From: CBDUEV01 sp965366365
GTDB taxonomy: Bacteria > Actinomycetota > Acidimicrobiia > Spongiisociales > JAENVV01
Assembly: GCA_965366365.1 (NCBI GenBank)
Contig: CBDUEV010000003.1
Span: forward strand, 35,181-99,180
Reading direction: 5' to 3'
DNA length: 64,000 bases
Under the pieces are notes generated by a model. It worked only from the letters and a program-made list of their open reading frames with translations, searched no databases and was not told the DNA's origin. A program made the translations under genes and the position numbers. The first letter of the stretch is position 1, and each line of letters starts with the position of its first letter. Of the stretch, positions 1 through 7,006 are shown piece by piece.

Positions 1-526
1 GGGTGCACATGCTCATGCCGTATTTGGCGATGGTGTATGCGGCATGGTTTTGAAACCAGTGTTGGGCCATGTTGAGCGGAGGACTGAGGGTGAGAATGTG
101 AGCGTTGGCGGATTTCTTGAGTACCGGCAGGCAGGCCTTCGACACGAGGAAGGTACCGCGAGTATTGATCGTCTGCATGAGGTCGTATGACTTCATGGAG
201 AGCGCTTCGGTCCCCCGCAGGTCGATCGCCGAGGCGTTGTTCACGCACAGATCGATCCCGCCGAACTCGGCAACCGTCCGCTCGACAGCCTCCAACACCT
301 GATCTTCGAACCGGATGTCCCCCACGATGGGCAGGGCCTTCCCGCCCGCTGCCTCGATCTCAGCCGCGGCGGTGAACACCGTTCCCTCGAGCCGCGGATG
401 GGGTTCCGCCGTCTTGGCCACCAGGGCCACGTTGGCGCCGTCCGCAGCGACCCGTTTGGCGATGGCCAGGCCGATGCCACGGCTGGCTCCTGAAACGAAC
501 ATCGTCTTCCCTGTCAGCGCTGCCAC
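1..526 (-). CDS. SDR-family oxidoreductase, HSDL2-like (C-terminus cut off)
   Basis: This is a short-chain dehydrogenase whose 3' part runs off the left edge of the window. The N-terminus carries the Rossmann nucleotide motif SGASRGIG. The CVNNAS core motif and the catalytic YTIAK signature (Tyr-x3-Lys) follow. The stretch around AAYTIAKYGMSM resembles hydroxysteroid-dehydrogenase-like protein 2, so a role in lipid or acyl-chain oxidation is plausible but not shown. I chose the GTG at 526; an ATG eight codons further in (502) would still keep the nucleotide-binding motif. The gene is divergent from an enoyl-CoA isomerase-like gene, and a palindrome lies between them. Confidence 0.85.
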   Translation of the reverse strand, partial: MAALTGKTMFVSGASRGIGLAIAKRVAADGANVALVAKTAEPHPRLEGTVFTAAAEIEAAGGKALPIVGDIRFEDQVLEAVERTVAEFGGIDLCVNNASAIDLRGTEALSMKSYDLMQTINTRGTFLVSKACLPVLKKSANAHILTLSPPLNMAQHWFQNHAAYTIAKYGMSMCT

Positions 527-541
527 GTCTTCATCCCATCA

Positions 542-557
542 GTTAACGAACGTTTAC
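542..557. promoter_or_regulatory. palindromic operator candidate between SDR and enoyl-CoA isomerase genes
   Basis: GTTAACG-AA-CGTTTAC is a 7-bp inverted repeat with one mismatch and a 2-bp centre. It sits in the 78-bp divergent intergenic region. AT-rich -10-like sequence for the rightward gene (TAGATT at 568-573) follows, so the palindrome would overlap the -35 area. The size and symmetry are typical of TetR-family operators, but no regulator can be assigned. Confidence 0.4.
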
Positions 558-604
558 ATCCGCATAGTAGATTATCCAAACACCACACGATCAGAGGACG
601 GGCG

Positions 605-1267
605 ATGAGTTACGAACTGACCCGCCAGGGCGACGTATTCGTCTTGACCATGGACGAGGGAGAGAACCGCTTCAATCGGGAGTCGCTCAGTCTGCTCAAC
701 ACTTTCCTGGACGAAGTCGAGGCCGCCGAGGGTCCGGCCGCCCTCGTCACCACCGGGGTTGGCAAGTTCTACTCCAACGGCCTCGACCTCGAATGGATCA
801 TGAGCGGCCAAGCCGACATGACGCTCGGGGAGCTGGCCGGCGAGACCCAACGGTTCCTCGCCCGAACCCTCACGTTCCCCCGCCCGACCGTCGCCGCCAT
901 CAACGGACACTGTTTCGCCGCCGCCGCCATGTGGTCGCTTTGTCACGACTTCCGCATCATGCGGGCCGATCGCGGATTCTGGAGCCTGCCCGAGGTGGAT
1001 ATCCGAATCCCGTTCACCGACGGCATGGGCGCACTGATCCAGGGCCGGCTCGATCCCCAGACAGCACACCTCGCCATGACGACCGCCCATCGGTTCGGTG
1101 GCGAAGCAGCCGCAGCCAGGAGCATCGTGGACGAGACGGCCACCGAATCCGACGTTCTGGAGCGCGCGGTCACCTTGGCGGGCGAGCTGGCCGGGAAGGA
1201 CCCCGCCACGCTGGGCGCCATCAAGACGGGCATGTACGGCTCGATCGTCACCGCCCTCATTCCCTGA
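605..1267 (+). CDS. enoyl-CoA hydratase/isomerase family protein (delta3-delta2-enoyl-CoA isomerase-like)
   Basis: This 220-residue crotonase-fold protein probably isomerises or hydrates enoyl-CoA esters in beta-oxidation. The oxyanion-hole segment (AINGHCFAAAAMW) and the segment SLPEVDIRIPFTDGM, with a Glu in the position used by ECI enzymes, are visible. The protein is shorter than classic hydratases (about 255-260 residues) and matches the ECI subgroup better. The ATG is preceded by GAGGA at good spacing. It is divergent from the SDR gene, which fits a shared lipid-oxidation function. The exact substrate is unknown. Confidence 0.85.
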   Translation: MSYELTRQGDVFVLTMDEGENRFNRESLSLLNTFLDEVEAAEGPAALVTTGVGKFYSNGLDLEWIMSGQADMTLGELAGETQRFLARTLTFPRPTVAAINGHCFAAAAMWSLCHDFRIMRADRGFWSLPEVDIRIPFTDGMGALIQGRLDPQTAHLAMTTAHRFGGEAAAARSIVDETATESDVLERAVTLAGELAGKDPATLGAIKTGMYGSIVTALIP

Positions 1268-1376
1268 CTCGATCATCGCCACCGGGGTTGGTCGCCCGGG
1301 AGGGCAGACGCCCGGAGATCGAGCGGCCTCGACGGCCCGCCCGACCTGGCGTGACGAAACCGCCCTATCGCCGCTC

Positions 1377-2057
1377 TCAGTTGCGACCTGCGATCGACTC
1401 CAAAGTCGGTCGGTCGACGATGTGCACGCGCCGATAGGCGGTGGCGACGGCCCCCGTTTCGCGCAGAAGCCCCAGCGCCTCGTTGACGGTTTGGCGGCTG
1501 GCGCCCAGCAACTCCGCCATGCCTGCCTGGGATAGATGCACGTCACCTCGCACGTCGCACTCGTCGAGAATCAGCTCCGCGACTTGTTCCCTCACGGTGC
1601 GTTGCATGAGGCCGAGAACGCGTCGCTGAGTCGACTCGAGCTGCGTCAAACCTGCCACCAGCCAGCGCAGCGTGATCACCGGGCGCTGTACGAGGACCGG
1701 CAGCAGCAGATCACGATCGAACCTGAAGGCAACGAGTCGCATGGTCGCTCGGGCGGAGAGCTTGTAGGGCTCACCCTGAAACATGGCGATGTCGCCCAAC
1801 ACAGACCCGGTGCCCGCCCTACCCACCGTTCGCTTGGCCGATCTCGCGCCTCGGTAGAGCTCGACCTGGCCACTCTCGAGAACAAAGGCGGAGCGGGACT
1901 CCTCTCCTTCCTTGAACAGGTGAGTGCCGGGATACTTCTCGATCACCTCGCCCGTCGAGGCAAGTGCTTCCAGGTCGGACTCCCTGAGCGGAAGGTAGTC
2001 GGTGCGTCCAAAGCTGCGCGCCAACCAGGCGAAATGCCTCCGGTCGCTTTCGTCCAT
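1377..2057 (-). CDS. Crp/Fnr-family transcriptional regulator
   Basis: The 226-residue protein has an N-terminal cyclic-nucleotide-binding beta-barrel (about residues 20-130, with EKYPGTHLFKEGEES and the GSVLGDIAMF phosphate-cassette-like turn). The C-terminal Crp-type helix-turn-helix (about 165-215) includes QAGMAELLGASRQTVNEAL. The start at MDESD is chosen because GGAGAG lies about 6 nt upstream; longer in-frame extensions lack such a site. The cassette lacks the canonical Arg of cAMP-binding CRP as far as I can see, so the ligand is open. It is divergent from the mauE-like operon and could control it. Confidence 0.88.
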   Translation of the reverse strand: MDESDRRHFAWLARSFGRTDYLPLRESDLEALASTGEVIEKYPGTHLFKEGEESRSAFVLESGQVELYRGARSAKRTVGRAGTGSVLGDIAMFQGEPYKLSARATMRLVAFRFDRDLLLPVLVQRPVITLRWLVAGLTQLESTQRRVLGLMQRTVREQVAELILDECDVRGDVHLSQAGMAELLGASRQTVNEALGLLRETGAVATAYRRVHIVDRPTLESIAGRN

Positions 2058-2144
2058 GGCGGGCTCTCCTCGTTGGACTCGACAACGCCGGCTGGTCCCA
2101 AACCCTTCCGACGCGGTCCGATTCGCCAGCTCCGACACCTCGGG

Positions 2145-2150
2145 TAGCAT
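2145..2150 (+). promoter_or_regulatory. leaderless -10 box of the Mau-like operon
   Basis: TAGCAT ends 8 nt before the ATG at 2159, and no Shine-Dalgarno sequence lies between them. This is the arrangement expected for a leaderless transcript in Actinomycetota. A weak -35 (TTCGCC, 2122-2127) sits 17 nt upstream. It would drive the gene chain from 2159 to 7471. Confidence 0.45.
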
Positions 2151-2158
2151 GCGCTCCC

Positions 2159-2686
2159 ATGCATCCTCTGAGCGGCCCACTCTTCGTTGCCCTGGTCGTC
2201 CTCACCCTTGGCGGGGTTCTCAAAATCGTCCGACCTGACGACACGGCCAACGCCATGCGAGCGATGGGACTGCCGTCGCACCGGGCTCTCGTCCGGTCGA
2301 TGGGGGGAGCCGAGGTAGCTCTCGGCCTCAGCACTCTGGTGTGGGCGATGCCGATCCTGGCCTTTGCGGTCGCCGTGGCATATGTGGCGTTTGCCGGCTT
2401 CGTCCTCCTCGCCCTCCGCAGAGGACTCTCCATCCAGTCCTGCGGCTGTTTCGGTCGGGTCGACACTCCTCCGTCGGCCGCTCACCTGGCCGTCAACCTC
2501 TCGGCGGCGGCCACTGCAGTCGGCTGGGCCGTCACCGCCGACCGTTCGTTCGTGTCCCAACTCGGCGACCATCTGGCGGAGGGCATTCCGTTGTTGGTGT
2601 TGAGCCTGGTGGGGGTGTACCTCGTCTACGTCGCTCTGACCGCCTTCCCCGAGACCATGGCCGAAGTCCGGAGGCGGGCAACGTGA
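2159..2686 (+). CDS. MauE/DoxX-like redox-associated integral membrane protein
   Basis: The 175-residue protein has about four hydrophobic helices and the short motif QSCGCFGR (Cys95, Cys97) facing a loop. That motif is typical of MauE-like proteins, which accompany disulfide-rich exported proteins and are thought to help pass redox equivalents or support maturation. It opens a tightly packed operon. Its TGA overlaps the GTG of the next gene (GTGA, 2683-2686), implying translational coupling. The neighbours are a cysteine-rich Tat substrate and a MauD-like thioredoxin, which supports a role in oxidative folding of that substrate. No methylamine dehydrogenase heavy chain is present, so methylamine use is not implied. 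Confidence 0.8.
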   Translation: MHPLSGPLFVALVVLTLGGVLKIVRPDDTANAMRAMGLPSHRALVRSMGGAEVALGLSTLVWAMPILAFAVAVAYVAFAGFVLLALRRGLSIQSCGCFGRVDTPPSAAHLAVNLSAAATAVGWAVTADRSFVSQLGDHLAEGIPLLVLSLVGVYLVYVALTAFPETMAEVRRRAT

Positions 2687-4062
2687 GCAACTGGCTCGTG
2701 CATCGCACGACGGAAATCCTCGAGCGCACGGTGAGCAGGCGCAGTTTCCTCACCCGGGTCGCCACAGTCGGATCGGCCCTGGTGGCAGCTCCCCTCACCT
2801 ACGCGCTCAAGCCGACTTCCGCCTTTGCGGCGGTCTGTTCCTGCTCAGGCTCCACGTGCAGCTGCAGCGCTCTCTGCTGCGACGGCTACACCGAGTTCTG
2901 TTGCACGATTTACGGCTCCAACACCTGTCCGCCGGGAACCCAGGTAGCCGGCTGGTGGAAGGCGGATGGATCCGGCTTCTGCGACGTCGACGGCGTGCCC
3001 AAGCCCCGCTACTACCTGGACTGCAACGCCAGCTGCAACGGGTGCGGATGCGGTTCCAGCGGGCTGTGCTCCCCTTCGTGCTCCGACGGGAACTGTCAAT
3101 GCGCGCTCGGCTCGTGTAACAACCGGAAGACCAACTGCACGCTGTTCCGGTACGGGCAGTGCGGCAACCACATCGAATGCCTTGGTCCCATCGTGTGTCG
3201 CGTGGTGACCTGCACGGCACCCTGGATCTGGGACGACTCGTGCGGCACGACGAGCCGCACCGACAACAACACTCGCTTCCACGACCGTCCGTGCCTTCAC
3301 GACGCACCCGACTATCCCGCTCTACCCGGGGTCTTCGCAGCCGGTACCTGGCGCCTCGCCACCGGGACCGGGGCCAGCGACCCTCTCAGCGTCTTCGCCT
3401 TTGGTACCCTCGGCGAGATACCCGTGACGGGAGACTGGAACGGCGACGGCACCGTGACCCCGGGCGTGGTGCGCAACAGCCGATTCGGGCGGTACAAGGA
3501 CGGCGTGATGTGGTGGCGTCTGCGCAACAACGCCGGGTCGGGCGAGCCGGACTATGTCTTCTCCTACGGCAAGCCAGGCGACATCCCCATCGTCGGCGAC
3601 TGGAACGGCAACGGGATCCAGACCCCCGGAGTCATCAGGGGCAATACGTGGTATCTCCGCAACGCCAACAGCACCGGAGCCGCCGACATCACATTCCAAT
3701 TCGGAGAAGTCGGTGACACCTTCGTCGTCGGCGACTGGAACGGAGACGGAATCGACAACCCGGGCGTGGTGCGCGGAACCACCTGGCTCCTCCGCAATTC
3801 GAATTCGGGAGGAGCCTCGGATCTGAGCTTTGCGTTCGGTGAGCCAGGTGACCAGTTCGTGGTCGGCGACTGGAACGGAGACGGAATCGATGGACCCGGC
3901 GTGGTGCGAGGGACCACGTGGCTCCTCCGTAACGACCCGAGTGCCGGAGATCCCGACCTCATCATGGACCTGGGAGCCGAAGGCCTGCCTGTCGTGTGGA
4001 GCGCCGGCACGCTGGCAGCAGTTCCCGAACCGGTCGATCCAACCGCACCGAGGCTCGCATGA
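2683..4062 (+). CDS. Tat-exported cysteine-rich protein with MADH-light-chain-like domain and C-terminal beta-repeats
   Basis: The 459-residue protein starts at a GTG coupled to the upstream stop. Residues 18-25 (SRRSFLTR) and the following hydrophobic run form a twin-arginine signal, with cleavage likely near SAFA-AV (about residue 49). Residues 52-204 hold 26 cysteines. Within this part, CPPGTQVAGWW (82-92) and CLGPIVC (166-172) resemble the TTQ-bearing light chain of methylamine dehydrogenase (MauA). By eye, the second TTQ tryptophan aligns with Phe155 (TLFRYG), so the cofactor is probably absent. Residues 215-450 are four repeats of 45-55 residues with the core GDWNGDG, like VCBS/FG-GAP blades. 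It is likely an extracellular structural or binding protein. The alignment to MauA is from memory and needs checking. Confidence 0.72.
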   Translation: MSNWLVHRTTEILERTVSRRSFLTRVATVGSALVAAPLTYALKPTSAFAAVCSCSGSTCSCSALCCDGYTEFCCTIYGSNTCPPGTQVAGWWKADGSGFCDVDGVPKPRYYLDCNASCNGCGCGSSGLCSPSCSDGNCQCALGSCNNRKTNCTLFRYGQCGNHIECLGPIVCRVVTCTAPWIWDDSCGTTSRTDNNTRFHDRPCLHDAPDYPALPGVFAAGTWRLATGTGASDPLSVFAFGTLGEIPVTGDWNGDGTVTPGVVRNSRFGRYKDGVMWWRLRNNAGSGEPDYVFSYGKPGDIPIVGDWNGNGIQTPGVIRGNTWYLRNANSTGAADITFQFGEVGDTFVVGDWNGDGIDNPGVVRGTTWLLRNSNSGGASDLSFAFGEPGDQFVVGDWNGDGIDGPGVVRGTTWLLRNDPSAGDPDLIMDLGAEGLPVVWSAGTLAAVPEPVDPTAPRLA

Positions 4063-4078
4063 CTGCGGAGCCCGGCCG

Positions 4079-4840
4079 ATGACCGTCGCCCTTCTCGTCA
4101 TCGAGGCAGTCGTCATTCTGGTCCTCGGCATCCTGGTGGCAGGCCTTCTCAGAAGCCACGCCGAGATACTCCGCTCACTTCACGACCTCGGTGTCGGCGA
4201 GGATGGCGAACGGGTCGCCGCCCCGGCCCGCCAGACCCCCAACGTCATCCCCGGCGTCCCCGAGCCGCGCCAATCCTCGACCCCGGCATTCGACATCGCC
4301 GGAGTGAAGACCGACGGAGCCGCACGGCGCATCGCGGTCGTCGAGACGGATCACACCACGCTGCTGGCGTTTCTCTCGACCGGCTGCACGACCTGCGCGT
4401 CGTTCTGGAAGGCGTTCAGCGAAACCGATCGTCTCGACCTGCCCGGGGTCGACACCCGCCTCGTGGTGGTCACCAAGAGTCCCGGGGAGGAGTCGGAGTC
4501 CCGGCTGCGGGATCTGGCTCCCCGCCAGTTTCCTCTGGTCATGTCATCGGAGGCATGGAATGACTATCAAGTGCCTGTGTCGCCCTACTTCATCCTCATC
4601 GATGGCCGGGCAGGACGCGTCCTCGGCGAAGGGGCGGCCGCCACCTGGGGACAGGTGAAGCATTTGTTGGCGCAGGCCGTTGCCGACCAGTCGATCGTCA
4701 CCCGGACCCCCGTTCCCGGCGTGTCGTCGGGAGCCGACCGTGAAGACCGCATCGACCGCGAGTTGCGCGAGGCCGGAATCGAGCCCGGGCACGCCAGTCT
4801 CTATCCGGCCGCCACACCCGACGTGGAGAGAGCGGAATGA
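4079..4840 (+). CDS. MauD-like membrane-anchored thioredoxin-fold protein
   Basis: The 253-residue protein has one N-terminal membrane helix (residues 3-23), a linker, and a thioredoxin-like domain with the active site STGCTTCASFW (Cys103, Cys106). The cis-Pro region is VPVSPYFILID. MauD/TlpA-like proteins exchange disulfides outside the membrane. Here the probable substrate is the 26-cysteine Tat protein encoded just before. The ATG at 4079 lies 16 nt after the preceding stop and lets the membrane anchor begin at residue 3. Its stop overlaps an ATG (ATGA at 4837-4840) that begins the TGA-interrupted frame described next. Confidence 0.82.
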   Translation: MTVALLVIEAVVILVLGILVAGLLRSHAEILRSLHDLGVGEDGERVAAPARQTPNVIPGVPEPRQSSTPAFDIAGVKTDGAARRIAVVETDHTTLLAFLSTGCTTCASFWKAFSETDRLDLPGVDTRLVVVTKSPGEESESRLRDLAPRQFPLVMSSEAWNDYQVPVSPYFILIDGRAGRVLGEGAAATWGQVKHLLAQAVADQSIVTRTPVPGVSSGADREDRIDRELREAGIEPGHASLYPAATPDVERAE

Positions 4841-4908
4841 ACCTCCCCGTCCTGGTCGGGGTGCTCGTCGGCGTTACGGCGGCCGTCCGGTCGAGTTGGT
4901 CACCATGA
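4837..4908 (+). CDS. in-frame N-terminal segment ending at a TGA; possible selenoprotein start
   Basis: This 23-codon ORF starts in an ATGA overlap with the mauD-like gene. It encodes a hydrophobic helix (LPVLVGVLVGVTAAV) followed by RSSWSP and then TGA at 4906-4908. The next gene (ATG 4918) is in exactly the same frame, only three sense codons later (GGA GAA TCG). Read through, the join gives WSP-X-GES-MLSS. In homologues of the downstream protein, as I remember them, a WSPCG motif stands here, so X would occupy a Cys position. The explanations are UGA decoded as selenocysteine, a nonsense mutation or sequencing error of TGC/TGT, or a real small protein with re-initiation. The operon's redox character favours the first, but this is inference. 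Confidence 0.5.
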   Translation: MNLPVLVGVLVGVTAAVRSSWSP

Positions 4909-4950
4909 GGAGAATCGATGCTGTCGAGCATCACGCCGCTCGGTGAGCGG
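4906..4950 (+). promoter_or_regulatory. in-frame UGA with downstream SECIS-like hairpins
   Basis: Two perfect hairpins follow the TGA (4906-4908). The first is GATGCT-GTCG-AGCATC (4917-4932). The second is CCGCTC-GGT-GAGCGG (4936-4950). The second has a GGU apical loop whose first base is 33 nt past the UGA, inside the 16-37 nt window used to describe bacterial SECIS elements, which also want G in the first loop positions. The stem lies over the codons for PLGER, so it could be a by-product of codon choice. An AGGAG at 4908-4912 would also serve as a ribosome site for the ATG at 4918. Confidence 0.4.
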
Positions 4951-5520
4951 ACGAGGGACAATCGATGGGGTGCCACCGTCGCCTGGTACGTGGCGGGTTC
5001 GGCCCTGGGCGGCCTCACCTTTGGTGTGGCGGCAGGGTTGTTGGGAAGTCTCGCCGAGACGCTGTGGTGGCCGACCGAGTTCGCCTTGGGCTTGACCGTG
5101 GTGGGGATACTCCTGGTCGGGTTGGTGTTCGATTTCGGCCTGGTCGGCTCCGTCCCGTCGATCCATCGCCAGGTCAATGAGGACTGGCTCAGTCTCTACC
5201 GGAGCTGGGTGTACGGCGGTGGATTCGGATACCAACTAGGCCTGGGGGTGGTGACGATCGTCCCGACCGCCGCAACCTACGTGGCCTACTCGATGGCGTT
5301 CCTGTCCGCTTCGATCCCAGGAGGCGCCGTCGTCGGCGTGGCCTACGGGTTCGCCCGAGCCCTTCCGATCCTCACGGTACGGCGAGCGGTGGATCCGTCG
5401 GGCCTGCGTACCTTCCACCGCAGGATGCAGCGGGTCGGGCCGAAGGTCGGCCGGTTGACGAACGCCGGCCTCGCCGCCGGTTTGATCGTCGCCGTCTCCT
5501 CCTTGAGTGGGGGGTTCTGA
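4918..5520 (+). CDS. integral membrane protein of the Mau-like redox operon
   Basis: As conservatively called, the protein has 200 residues. It begins MLSSITPLGER and has about five hydrophobic segments, with the conserved-looking stretches HRQVNEDWL and RSWVYGGGFGYQLG. AGGAG five nt before the ATG supports initiation here. If the upstream TGA is decoded, the full protein would be 227 residues (4837-5520), with the special residue at 24, just after the first helix. I do not know a named function. Its position between a MauD-like thioredoxin and unknown exported proteins suggests transmembrane redox transfer. The following gene starts 2 nt after its stop. Confidence 0.75.
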   Translation: MLSSITPLGERTRDNRWGATVAWYVAGSALGGLTFGVAAGLLGSLAETLWWPTEFALGLTVVGILLVGLVFDFGLVGSVPSIHRQVNEDWLSLYRSWVYGGGFGYQLGLGVVTIVPTAATYVAYSMAFLSASIPGGAVVGVAYGFARALPILTVRRAVDPSGLRTFHRRMQRVGPKVGRLTNAGLAAGLIVAVSSLSGGF

Positions 5521-5522
5521 CA

Positions 5523-5993
5523 GTGGCCCAGATCGCCGACCAGCGCGTGAGTGTGGACCTGCCACCCGGATGGGAGGCCGAGTTCATTCGCCGAGCCCCC
5601 GATCCGGCTCCCCTTGGCACCACCACCCCGGAGGAGACCTATGCGGTCCTTCACATCGCCAACTGGCCGATGCCGACCGAGCGAGGCGACTTCGGTTCGG
5701 GCGCCGTCGAGGTCATGCGGAGCGGGGACGTCCTCGTCATCCTGGCCGAGTACGGCCCGGAGAACCTCGGAACCGCCCTTTTCAAACGAGTGGGAGTTCC
5801 GTGGCCCCTCGACGCCGCCGACTTCGACAAGAACCGCCTGCAGCGCCCGCTCCCCGGACAGGGTGGCCTGCAACAGTTCTTCGCCGAATCAGACCGGGCA
5901 TTCTGCCTCTACGTGGTGCTCGGCAACCTGGCGGACGCCGATCAACTGGTCGGCACGGTCAACGCCCTCCTCGAAACGGTGGCGATCACATGA
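5523..5993 (+). CDS. conserved-operon hypothetical protein
   Basis: This 156-residue soluble protein starts at GTG, 2 nt after the preceding stop. Its TGA overlaps the next ATG (ATGA, 5990-5993). It has no signal peptide or membrane helix. The sequence begins with a beta-strand-like DQRVSVDLPPGWEAEF and ends with a helix resembling a regulatory or assembly domain (ADQLVGTVNALLETVAI). I recognise no family or catalytic motif. Its strict packing in the operon suggests a cytoplasmic accessory of the exported redox or surface proteins. Confidence 0.7.
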   Translation: MAQIADQRVSVDLPPGWEAEFIRRAPDPAPLGTTTPEETYAVLHIANWPMPTERGDFGSGAVEVMRSGDVLVILAEYGPENLGTALFKRVGVPWPLDAADFDKNRLQRPLPGQGGLQQFFAESDRAFCLYVVLGNLADADQLVGTVNALLETVAIT

Positions 5994-7003
5994 GGGGATG
6001 GCGCACGACCCGAGCTCTCCGGACCCTGCTGGTCTCGATCCTGCTCGCGGTTGTGGCACTGCCGGCGGCAGGAGCCGCCGAACTCGACATCAACGGCTAC
6101 TTCGACGATGACAACTCCTCGGTGCACGAACAGGACATCGATTCGATCGCCGCCGCCGGCATCACCCTCGGATGCAATCCACCCGCCAACACCAATTTCT
6201 GTCCGGCCCAGGACGTCACCCGAGGCGAGATGGCCGCTTTCCTCCGCAGGGCAAAAGGCCTGCCGTTCGTGACCACCGACTACTTCTGGGACGACAACGG
6301 GTCCACATTCGAGGACGACATCAACGCCATCGCCGCCGACGGCATCACACAAGGATGCGGAGGGGGGCGCTATTGCGGCTCGGTGCCGATGCGCCGATCG
6401 GAGATGGCGGCCATGCTCGCCAACGCTCTCCGGCTGCCCCAATCGAGCACCGACCACTTCGTCGACGACAACGGCAACCCGCTCGAGGAAGCGATCAACT
6501 CCATCGCCGATGCGGGCGTGACTCTGGGGTGCAACCCTCCCGACAACGACAGGTTCTGCCCGGATCTCACGGTGTCCCGGGCCCAGATGGCGAGCTTTCT
6601 GACGAGGGCCTTCGACCTTCCCGCCGTCTACATCGAAGGCCCCTTGGAGTTCGCCCTGCCGTTCTCCGGCGTCTGCGACTCCCAACAGACCTCCTGCAGT
6701 GCCACGATCACGCTTCCCAGTATCGATGCCTACCTGATCAACGAGGGTTGGTTCTACAAGCCTCCTTTTGCGCCGGGAGAACAGGCTCTCTTCGAGGCCG
6801 GCACCACCGATTTTCGGGCCCGCCTCGACGGCATCGCGATCGATCTGGACTCGGCTCCGACGGAATCGGAGGGGGGGTCGTTCGTGCGACGGTTCACGGG
6901 CACCATTCCGCGGCTCTCCAAGGGCAGTCATGAGGTGACCGGTGAATGGCGCTGGGACGGCACCGTGGTGTACGAAACACGGCTCACCCTGATCATCGAC
7001 TGA
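5990..7003 (+). CDS. exported SLH-domain protein
   Basis: The 337-residue protein has an N-terminal signal peptide (hydrophobic LLVSILLAVVALPAAGAA, cleaved near residue 28). Three S-layer-homology-type repeats follow (about residues 33-90, 91-145 and 146-210), each with an F-x-D-D/V-D-N-G core and an I-N-x-I-A-x-x-G-I/V-T-x-G-C motif, then R-x-x-M-A. The C-terminal 120 residues are beta-rich and hold a Cys pair (GVCDSQQTSC). SLH repeats usually bind cell-wall polymers, so it is probably wall-attached. It overlaps the preceding gene by 4 nt and sits 3 nt before the phosphatase gene. Confidence 0.85.
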   Translation: MRGWRTTRALRTLLVSILLAVVALPAAGAAELDINGYFDDDNSSVHEQDIDSIAAAGITLGCNPPANTNFCPAQDVTRGEMAAFLRRAKGLPFVTTDYFWDDNGSTFEDDINAIAADGITQGCGGGRYCGSVPMRRSEMAAMLANALRLPQSSTDHFVDDNGNPLEEAINSIADAGVTLGCNPPDNDRFCPDLTVSRAQMASFLTRAFDLPAVYIEGPLEFALPFSGVCDSQQTSCSATITLPSIDAYLINEGWFYKPPFAPGEQALFEAGTTDFRARLDGIAIDLDSAPTESEGGSFVRRFTGTIPRLSKGSHEVTGEWRWDGTVVYETRLTLIID

Positions 7004-7006
7004 CCG

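Noticed and set aside
1377..2180. Longer Crp/Fnr protein starting at 2180
   Set aside because: The extra 41 residues have no ribosome site and overlap the divergent mauE-like start; GGAGAG supports 2057.
2683..4062. Genuine methylamine dehydrogenase operon
   Set aside because: No heavy chain, amicyanin or MauG is present, and one TTQ tryptophan seems to be replaced.
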